64,000 bases of DNA from Verrucomicrobiaceae bacterium (lineage in GTDB: Bacteria > Verrucomicrobiota > Verrucomicrobiia > Verrucomicrobiales > Akkermansiaceae). The position numbers and the translations under genes were made by a program. Positions 54,898 through 61,278 of this stretch are shown in pieces. The notes under the pieces are model-generated. The model saw only the letters and a list, made by a program, of their open reading frames with translations. It had not been told where the DNA came from and made no database searches. Numbering within the stretch: the stretch's first letter is position 1; every line of letters starts with the position of its first letter. The stretch spans positions 1 to 64,000 of the forward strand of contig JAIXQH010000051.1 of the NCBI GenBank assembly GCA_027484055.1. Direction: 5' to 3'.

Positions 54898-56376
54898 TCA
54901 GCTATCCTTCTTGTTCTCTGCTTCCTTCAACCTGCGGTAATCCAGATAATGCAGATTCGCCTGGATGTTGTCGGTGTTGGAATAGACGTAGCTCAGGAAG
55001 AACTCGGCGATGGTGGCTTTGCGGCGTTTCAATTCCTCCGCCAGTTTGAGAATCAGGGCCGGGCGGTGCTTGTTCTCGGTTTCGAAGGTTTCCCACCACT
55101 TGCGGGCGCTGCCGGTGGTTTGGTCCCAGTCGAGCGCATCACGCTTCACGACCTCGATGGTTTGCCGGATTTTCTCTTCCGACCATCCTCGCGTGTCGCT
55201 CAGGCCGTCTTGGGATGGTGAGGCTTTTTTCTCGGGACGGGTGGCGACGGGTCTGAGTGGGAGACCATCCAGGCTTTGGTGACGCAGTTCGTCGTCGATC
55301 CGGCGGGTGGCGCTGCCGTTCTTTTCCTCGATGGGTTGTGAATGGCCGGTCACCACGGCGGCGTTGACGATCACCCGCTGCACGCCTTGGTTCGCGAGAT
55401 CCGGCCAGCGGTAGTCCACGGAATCCAGGGCCTTACCGATGAGGCGGTGCAGGCCGCGTGCGCCGGTGCCGAGCGTTTCCGCCGTGGCGGCGATGGCATC
55501 CAGCGCGTCCTCGGTGATCACCAGCTCGATGCCGTGGACGGCGGCGAGTTTCTGCTGGAGTGCCAGCGGCGAGCGTTCCGTGCCCTCGCTGATGATCGCC
55601 CGCAGGTCGGTGCGGGATAGCTCGTGCAGGACGCTGAGGGTGGCGAAACGACCGATGAACTCGGGAATCATCCCGTAGCGGACGAGATCCGCTGTGTCCG
55701 CCTGGCAGAGCGCCTCATACACCGGGCGGTCCGGCATGTCTTCCACCTGTTCGTCCGGGCGGGAGTGGAAACCGATGACCTTGCGTCCCGAGCCGAGCCG
55801 TTGCCGGACGATTTCATCCAGACCCACGAAGGCCCCGGTGCAGATGAAGAGCAGGCGAGAGCTGTCCAGTTCCGCATGGGGGGAACTCGCCTCACCGGAG
55901 GAAATGCGACCGTCCAACAGCGTGAGCAGCGCGTTCTGCACGCCCTCGCCGCTCACATCGCGGCCACCGGTTTCGCCACGGCGGATCTTGTCGATCTCAT
56001 CGATGAAGACGATGCCGCGCTCCGCCTTGCGCGGGTCTCCGCCAGCGCGGTCCAGCAGGGATTCGATTACCGATTCCACACTGCTGCCCCGGTAGCCCAC
56101 CTCCACCAGCGAGGTGGCGCTGGAAAATCCCACCGGCACCCCGAGGAAATCCGCCAGCGTCTTCACGAGATAGGTTTTCCCCACCCCCGTCGGCCCGATG
56201 AGCAGCAGGTGATGCCGACCGAGATCCGTGCCCTCGCGCTCGCGATGCGCTTGGGAAAGATAGTGATCATACACCGCCACCGCGAGATCGCGCTTCGCCC
56301 GCACCTGACCGCGCACGAAGCGGTCGAGGTGGGCGATCATCTCGGCGGGGGTGGGGAGTGAGTTGGAGTCGTTCAT
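54898..56376 (-). CDS. ClpX-like AAA+ unfoldase lacking the zinc domain
   Basis: 492 residues from ATG 56376 (MNDSNSLPTP), chosen over ATG 56427 because two truncated paralogues nearby begin with the same MND..LPTPAE. Walker A is GPTGVGKT (61-68), Walker B is FIDEIDK (124-130), the pore-loop region is VEVGYRGSSVES (91-102, GYxG form), and PEFIGRFATLSVL is the ClpX-type arginine-finger helix. There is no N-terminal zinc-binding domain. A ~120-residue C-terminal tail beyond the AAA+ core has no match I know; no IGF-type ClpP-binding loop is evident. It likely remodels a partner in this operon. Confidence 0.85.
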   Translation of the reverse strand: MNDSNSLPTPAEMIAHLDRFVRGQVRAKRDLAVAVYDHYLSQAHREREGTDLGRHHLLLIGPTGVGKTYLVKTLADFLGVPVGFSSATSLVEVGYRGSSVESVIESLLDRAGGDPRKAERGIVFIDEIDKIRRGETGGRDVSGEGVQNALLTLLDGRISSGEASSPHAELDSSRLLFICTGAFVGLDEIVRQRLGSGRKVIGFHSRPDEQVEDMPDRPVYEALCQADTADLVRYGMIPEFIGRFATLSVLHELSRTDLRAIISEGTERSPLALQQKLAAVHGIELVITEDALDAIAATAETLGTGARGLHRLIGKALDSVDYRWPDLANQGVQRVIVNAAVVTGHSQPIEEKNGSATRRIDDELRHQSLDGLPLRPVATRPEKKASPSQDGLSDTRGWSEEKIRQTIEVVKRDALDWDQTTGSARKWWETFETENKHRPALILKLAEELKRRKATIAEFFLSYVYSNTDNIQANLHYLDYRRLKEAENKKDS

Positions 56377-56402
56377 GTTTATCAAAAATTCTAACCACCG
56401 CT

Positions 56403-57299
56403 TCATCGTCGAATAGCGGTCAAACAAAGCCGAAAGCCATTGGTCCAGTCACGATTGTCGTTCATGCTGTAAAATCGAAGTGACGTGCGCGATAGCGATG
56501 CGGAATCCACCCAAGATCCGCCACGCATTGCGTGCCAACCAGCAGAGATCACGTCAAATCGATCTTCCTCGCTTGCTATGTGGGGAACCATTAGGCGCAT
56601 GACGTTGACCAAATCTTCTCCCATCTCTCCCCAATCACCGAAATCATCCCAACTATCACGGCATCTCTGCCAAACACTTCCATGCAAGTCTGCCAGACCC
56701 CATCTATTTAATGCTTTTGATTTAACTGGATAAGGAATAAACAATCCGTCTTCGCCAAACCTCCCCACGTCCCTTAAGAAATCCTTTCCGTCTCCGGAAT
56801 AATACTCCGTCTCGGTTCCAGCACGACAGGCATACTCCCATTGGGCTTCACTGGGCAAGTCCACCGAATAGCATACAGGTAAGAGTCCCACCGCTTTCAT
56901 TTCCCCAGCCAACCACCGGCCAACTATGCGGGCTTCGTGCCAGCAAACTCCTACCACTGGCCGTTGGCCATCTAGATTGTCATTTGCAAGAAACTTGCTA
57001 GGAGAGACCCCCAAGTATCCATAGACATTTTCTAGTTCCCGTGAAGTTCTAGACGCCATCATTCTATATTGCTCCTGTGTTATCGGTGTCTCTCCCATCC
57101 AAAACTCTTCAACAACAACCTCGGTTACTGGATCTTCTTTTGTGCCATGCCCTTTAAGCCTCAGCTCTGCCACCTCATCATCATCCGTCCAACTTCCTCG
57201 CTGGCCCATGCGGAAGCACCCGGCGGGGATGTGCCGGAAGGTCATAGTGATGCCATCGCCGAGATCGACGGTAATCGGGGGCTTTTGTGAAGTCTTCAT
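56403..57299 (-). CDS. FGE-like (formylglycine-generating-enzyme fold) protein 1
   Basis: 298 residues from ATG 57299 (MKTSQKPP); the longer frame to 57323 has no support. FGE-sulfatase fold: FRHIPAGCFRMGQRG, then FWMGETPITQEQYR, EAQWEYACRAGTETEYYSGD, WGLADLHGSVWQ and GGSW...NGFRLC. It is shorter than its paralogues, lacking a ~90-residue insert they have before the GGSW motif. The two catalytic Cys of true FGE are replaced (Asp and Ser at those points), so catalysis is unlikely; a recognition role fits better. It directly precedes the intact ClpX-like gene. Confidence 0.82.
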   Translation of the reverse strand: MKTSQKPPITVDLGDGITMTFRHIPAGCFRMGQRGSWTDDDEVAELRLKGHGTKEDPVTEVVVEEFWMGETPITQEQYRMMASRTSRELENVYGYLGVSPSKFLANDNLDGQRPVVGVCWHEARIVGRWLAGEMKAVGLLPVCYSVDLPSEAQWEYACRAGTETEYYSGDGKDFLRDVGRFGEDGLFIPYPVKSKALNRWGLADLHGSVWQRCRDSWDDFGDWGEMGEDLVNVMRLMVPHIASEEDRFDVISAGWHAMRGGSWVDSASLSRTSLRFYSMNDNRDWTNGFRLCLTAIRR

Positions 57300-57338
57300 T
57301 GATAGTAAATGGCTCAAACTCACTGGTGTTTCTCTACA

Positions 57339-57602
57339 CTAATTTGATAGCCGCCTCACCGGCACTCCGAGGAATTCTCCTAGTGTCCGCACCGGACAGG
57401 ATTTCCCCACTCCGGTTGGCTCATTTATCAGCAAGTGATGCCAGCCCAGATCCTCGCCATCGCGCTCCCGCAAGGCGCGGGCGAGGTAGTGATTGTAAAC
57501 CGCCACCGCCAGATCGCGTTTGGCACGGGTCTGGCCAAGGATGTAGTGGTCGCGATAGGAGACGATTTCGGCGGGTGTGGGAAGGGCTTTAGGATCGTTC
57601 AT
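57339..57602 (-). pseudogene. Truncated ClpX-like AAA+ gene (87-codon N-terminal fragment)
   Basis: 87 codons from ATG 57602 matching the first ~88 residues of the ClpX-like protein at 54898: MNDPKALPTPAEI, ILGQTRAKRDLAVAVYNHYL and LINEPTGVGKSCPVRTLGEF, ending LGVPVRRLSN then stop. Walker A is altered from GPTGVGKT to EPTGVGKS and all later AAA+ motifs are missing. It lies between FGE-like genes 2 and 1. Probably the stub of a duplicated FGE-ClpX unit. Confidence 0.78.
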
Positions 57603-57606
57603 GATT

Positions 57607-58839
57607 TTAAAATAGATCGCCGCCGCCTCGCGGCGGGAAGTTGGTATTCAAATCCGCTCCGTCCGCCACCTCCGCCACGGCTGCGTCGTCCCTCCTTACC
57701 TTAGCTCCGGCTGCCGCTGTGACTGTGGCTTTCTGCCCCTGTTTCACCGAACCGGGGAACATGCACAAACGAAAGCCGCGGCTCCCGTATCGGTGATCAG
57801 GCCAGCCCATGCCGCGACATGCAGAGCGGCAGCTCCGGGCAGAATCGCCCCAGGAGCCACCGCGAAGGACTCGGTCCGGATCGGCAGAGTCGCTGGAAGA
57901 ATTCACCCAAGCTTGAAATATCTCACGCAACTCTTCAGCGGACTTCGCCTGATTTTCCGGCCATCTGCCATCGGCCAATGCTGCCTCGCTTCGCGAAAGT
58001 ACGTATTCTCCCCAAGATAGATCCCCGTTGGTCACCAGTCTTTTCCCAAAGTCGCGGAGTTTCACCATGACGGGAAAGTCCTCAATATGAAGCATACCCT
58101 CCGAGCCGCAGATCCGGGTGAAAAGTGCCACCCACGCGACGTAGTCTGGATTGGGTGGTGTGCGCACCAAGCGAGAGCGATCCTCATAAGCAGCAGCCTT
58201 GCCTCGGGGAATCCTAAAACGCCCGCGAATCGGCTCGTAGAGGTCCAAGCACCACTCATTCAGATTTCCATGCATATCGTGCAGTCCGAAGGCGTTGCGC
58301 TGGTCTTTCTCCCGCACCGGGTGAGTTGCACCGCCAGCATTTCCTCCATACCAGCCCACCTGCGCCAAAGCGGCATCCCCATCGCCGCTCCAATACTCCG
58401 TATCCGTGCCAGCCCGGCAGGCATACTCCCAATGATCTTCAGGCGGCAAGTCCACAATGTATCCCGGTGGGACGTAGCCTTCCACGCACATTTTTTCCAT
58501 AACCCACTCCGCCACCCTGCGTGCCTCGCACCAGTTAACGTTCTCCATCCGACGCGACGCGGAGTCATCGCGAACTTTGAATTCACCCGGCTCACTGCTT
58601 AGGTTACCTCCTATTCTGGTCAGTTGATCGATGCCCCCCTCCGCCATCATACGATACTGCGATTGTGTCACTGGCGTTTCCCCCATCCAGAATTCATCCA
58701 ACTCCACCTCGGTCATCGGCTCTTCATTCGCCTCTCCACCCCGCTGCCCCATGTGGAAGCGCCCCGCCGGGATGTGCCGGAAGGTCATGGTGATGCCGCC
58801 GCCGAGATTGATGATGATGGGAGGCTTTTGTTCGCGCAT
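57607..58839 (-). CDS. FGE-like protein 2
   Basis: 410 residues. Same fold as FGE-like 1: FRHIPAGRFHMGQRGG, FWMGETPVTQSQYR, YACRAGTDTEYWSGDGD, FGLHDMHGNLNEW and RVLRGGSWGDSARSCRSACR...GFRLC. It carries the ~90-residue insert shared with paralogues 3 and 4 (SRLVRTPPNPDYVAWVALFT and onward). Of the FGE catalytic Cys pair only the second position keeps Cys (SCRSA); the first is Asp. The C-terminus is a ~45-residue Ala/Lys/Asp-rich tail not seen in the others. The stop lies five bases before the ClpX stub. Confidence 0.84.
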   Translation of the reverse strand: MREQKPPIIINLGGGITMTFRHIPAGRFHMGQRGGEANEEPMTEVELDEFWMGETPVTQSQYRMMAEGGIDQLTRIGGNLSSEPGEFKVRDDSASRRMENVNWCEARRVAEWVMEKMCVEGYVPPGYIVDLPPEDHWEYACRAGTDTEYWSGDGDAALAQVGWYGGNAGGATHPVREKDQRNAFGLHDMHGNLNEWCLDLYEPIRGRFRIPRGKAAAYEDRSRLVRTPPNPDYVAWVALFTRICGSEGMLHIEDFPVMVKLRDFGKRLVTNGDLSWGEYVLSRSEAALADGRWPENQAKSAEELREIFQAWVNSSSDSADPDRVLRGGSWGDSARSCRSACRGMGWPDHRYGSRGFRLCMFPGSVKQGQKATVTAAAGAKVRRDDAAVAEVADGADLNTNFPPRGGGDLF

Positions 58840-58850
58840 TATAAGAATTT

Positions 58851-59954
58851 TCAGAGTCTATAGTCACCTGGGAACACACATAAACGGAACCCGCCGCGCT
58901 TGTCGCGGCCGTCTGGAAAGTACTTGCCGCGAAACATCGAGCGGCAGCGCCAAGCGGTGTTGCTCCAGGAGCCGCCGCGAAGGACGCGGTCCGGCTCAGA
59001 TGAGTCACTGGATGATTCAACCCGGGTCTGAAAAAACGCTCGAAACTCTTCGGCGAGGCCGCTCTGATCTTCTGGCCAACCTCCTTGGGCCAAGGCCGTC
59101 TCGCTGCCTGAAAACACGGGTTCCCAAGATAGGTCCCCATCAGTCACGCTGAGTTTCGCAAAGGCGTGTAGTTTTGCCATAACTGGGAAGTCTTCCGCCA
59201 GCAGCTTCAAGTTCCTCCCGGAGATCCGGGTGAACAGCGCCGCCCATGCGACCTCGTCTTGATTTGCGGGTGTCCGCACTAAGCGGGATCGATCTTCATA
59301 GGCCGCTCCATTGCCTTCGGGGAGCCGGAAGCGACCGCGGACGGCCTCAAAAAGATCCAAGCACCACTCATTCACATTTCCGTGCATGTCGTGCAGGCCG
59401 TAGCGGTTCGGTTGGTCTTTCGCCTGTGCCGGCTGAGTCCGACTACCCGCATTCCCGGCATACCAGCCCTCCAGTGCCAAGGCCGCCTCGCCATCGCCGC
59501 TAAAATAGTCCGTATCCGTGCCAGCGCGGCAGGCGTATTCCCAAAAAGCCTCAGGGGGCAAATCCACCACATAACCCAGCGGCAAAATCCCAGCATCGCG
59601 CATTTTTCCCATCACCCAGCCCGCCACCACCCGCACCTCGTGCCAATTCACCATTTCCACCGGTCGTTGCGGGGAATCCTCGTGATCCTTGAACTCGCTC
59701 GGCTCGCTGCCACGGTTGCCCTTGATGGCCACGAGTTCCTCCAGACAAACCTCCGCCATCACTCGGTATTGCTCCTGAGTCACCGGCGTTTCCCCCATCC
59801 AGAACTCCGGAACCTCCAACTCGGCCACCGGTTCTTCGTTCGCTTCGCCTCCACGTTGCCCCATGCGAAAGCGCCCGGCCGGGATGTGCCGGAAGGTGAT
59901 GAAAATGTTTTCGGCGAGTGGGACGAAAATAGGAGGCTTTTGCGAACTTTCCAT
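58851..59954 (-). CDS. FGE-like protein 3
   Basis: 367 residues from ATG 59954 (MESSQKPP), which lies just after the 34-codon ClpX remnant; a longer frame to 60023 would read through that remnant. Motifs: FRHIPAGRFRMGQRGG, FWMGETPVTQEQYRVMAE, YACRAGTDTDYFSGDGE, YGLHDMHGNVNEWCLDL and RVLRGGSWSNTAWRCRSMFR...GFRLC. First Cys of the FGE active-site pair is Asn, second is kept. Insert region SRLVRTPANQDEVAWAALFT as in paralogues. It ends 11 bases before FGE-like 2. Confidence 0.84.
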   Translation of the reverse strand: MESSQKPPIFVPLAENIFITFRHIPAGRFRMGQRGGEANEEPVAELEVPEFWMGETPVTQEQYRVMAEVCLEELVAIKGNRGSEPSEFKDHEDSPQRPVEMVNWHEVRVVAGWVMGKMRDAGILPLGYVVDLPPEAFWEYACRAGTDTDYFSGDGEAALALEGWYAGNAGSRTQPAQAKDQPNRYGLHDMHGNVNEWCLDLFEAVRGRFRLPEGNGAAYEDRSRLVRTPANQDEVAWAALFTRISGRNLKLLAEDFPVMAKLHAFAKLSVTDGDLSWEPVFSGSETALAQGGWPEDQSGLAEEFRAFFQTRVESSSDSSEPDRVLRGGSWSNTAWRCRSMFRGKYFPDGRDKRGGFRLCVFPGDYRL

Positions 59955-59964
59955 GGTTCGTAAT

Positions 59965-60069
59965 TCAGTAATTGTATAACGCCAAAGCGAGATCGCGCTT
60001 GGCGCGGTGCTGGCCAAGGACAAAGCGGTCGATTTCGGCGGGAGTCGGTAGCTGATTGGGGTCGTTCAT
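59965..60069 (-). pseudogene. 34-codon N-terminal remnant of a ClpX-like gene
   Basis: From ATG 60069 to TGA 59965 the frame reads MNDPNQLPTPAEI, then DRFVLGQHRAKRDLALALYN, then Y and stop. This matches residues 1-38 of the intact ClpX-like protein at 54898, with a four-residue deletion after PAEI. It lies directly between FGE-like genes 4 and 3, and its end abuts the FGE-like 3 start. It is the third trace of ClpX in this operon. Confidence 0.75.
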
Positions 60070-60108
60070 CTCTTCAAAGAATACCCGCCTCTCGGCGAGG
60101 AGGGAGTT

Positions 60109-61245
60109 TTAGATCCAACTCCTTTTCTGCACCAGCCCCTGTTTCAACAGACTGGGGAACACACAGAGACGGAAGCCACAGTTCCTGTCGCGGGAGTCAA
60201 TTTTGTCCCAGTAGCGATAAGCAGAGCGGCAAAATACTTCTGAAGCACTCCATGAACCGCCCCGCAGGACGCGAGCTGGCTCGGAAGAGGCGCTAGCGGA
60301 ATCAACCCATCCCTGGATTAATTCACGCACCTCTTCTGCGATCCCACGCTGGTCTTCTGGCCATACTCCCTCATTAAGTGCCACTTCACTTCCCTTTTTC
60401 ACAGGCTCCCAATCACCGTCTCCATTGGAGACAATGCTTTTGGCTCGATCGCGGAGTTTCACCATGACAGGAAAATCTTCCCCTGAGAGCTTCAACTGAC
60501 CGCCTGCAATTCGGGTGAAAAGTGCCGCCCATGCCACATGATCCGAGTTGGCAGGTGCGCGCACCAATCGCGACTTGTCTTCGTAGGCTGTAGCTCTGTC
60601 CCCCGGCAGGCGGAAGCGTGCGCGAACCGTCTCGTGTAGATCTAGGCACCACTCATTAACATTTCCGTGCATGTCATGCAGGCCCCAGAGATTAGGTTGC
60701 CTCCTTTCCCCCGATGGTTGGGTTTGGCCACCCGCAGTGCTGGCGTACCAGCCGACTGCCGCCAAAGCGACATAACCATCGCCGCTCCAATATTCCGTCT
60801 CCGTACCTGCCCGGCAGGCATACTCCCAAAGTGCTTCTGGGGGCAAATCCACAAGGTAACTTGGCGGCAAGGTTTCGCTCTTGCTCATTTGCACCATCAG
60901 CCACCGAGCAATCATTTGTGCCTCGTACCAATTCACCTTTTCTGCCGGGTTTTTCGGGGAATCCTCTTGGTCGTTGAAGTAGCTAGGCTCGGTGCCTCGG
61001 TTACCATCGATGGAATTGAGTTCTACTAGGCAAGCCTTCGCCATTACGCGATATTGCGCCTGGGTCACTGGCGTTTCTCCCATCCAGAACTCCGGCACCT
61101 CCACCTCGGTCACCGGCTCTTCGTCTGCATTGCCTCCTCGCTGACCCATGCGAAAACGCCCCGCCGGGATGTGGCGGAAGATCATGTCGTTGCCCTCGCC
61201 GAGTGGGACAATGATAGGTGGCAGCAAATTGTGGTTTGAACTCAT
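60109..61245 (-). CDS. FGE-like protein 4
   Basis: 378 residues. FRHIPAGRFRMGQRGG, FWMGETPVTQAQYRVMAKA, YACRAGTETEYWSGDG, WGLHDMHGNVNEWCLDL and RVLRGGSWSASEVFCRSAYR...GFRLC. The first FGE active-site Cys is Ala, second kept. The shared insert includes SRLVRAPANSDHVAWAALFT. It follows the Roc GTPase gene by 33 bases, so it is cotranscribed with it, and is followed by a ClpX remnant. Most similar to paralogue 3 by eye. Confidence 0.84.
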   Translation of the reverse strand: MSSNHNLLPPIIVPLGEGNDMIFRHIPAGRFRMGQRGGNADEEPVTEVEVPEFWMGETPVTQAQYRVMAKACLVELNSIDGNRGTEPSYFNDQEDSPKNPAEKVNWYEAQMIARWLMVQMSKSETLPPSYLVDLPPEALWEYACRAGTETEYWSGDGYVALAAVGWYASTAGGQTQPSGERRQPNLWGLHDMHGNVNEWCLDLHETVRARFRLPGDRATAYEDKSRLVRAPANSDHVAWAALFTRIAGGQLKLSGEDFPVMVKLRDRAKSIVSNGDGDWEPVKKGSEVALNEGVWPEDQRGIAEEVRELIQGWVDSASASSEPARVLRGGSWSASEVFCRSAYRYWDKIDSRDRNCGFRLCVFPSLLKQGLVQKRSWI

Positions 61246-61278
61246 CCTGTGTATCGGTGAAGTCTCAACCCGGCAGCT

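Noticed and set aside
56403-61245. Diversity-generating retroelement acting on the FGE-like C-termini (GGSW...GFRLC), as in known FGE/lectin-fold variable proteins
   Set aside because: No reverse transcriptase or template repeat is in the window, and the paralogues also differ at silent and non-adenine positions, so they look like old divergence and not adenine-directed mutagenesis.
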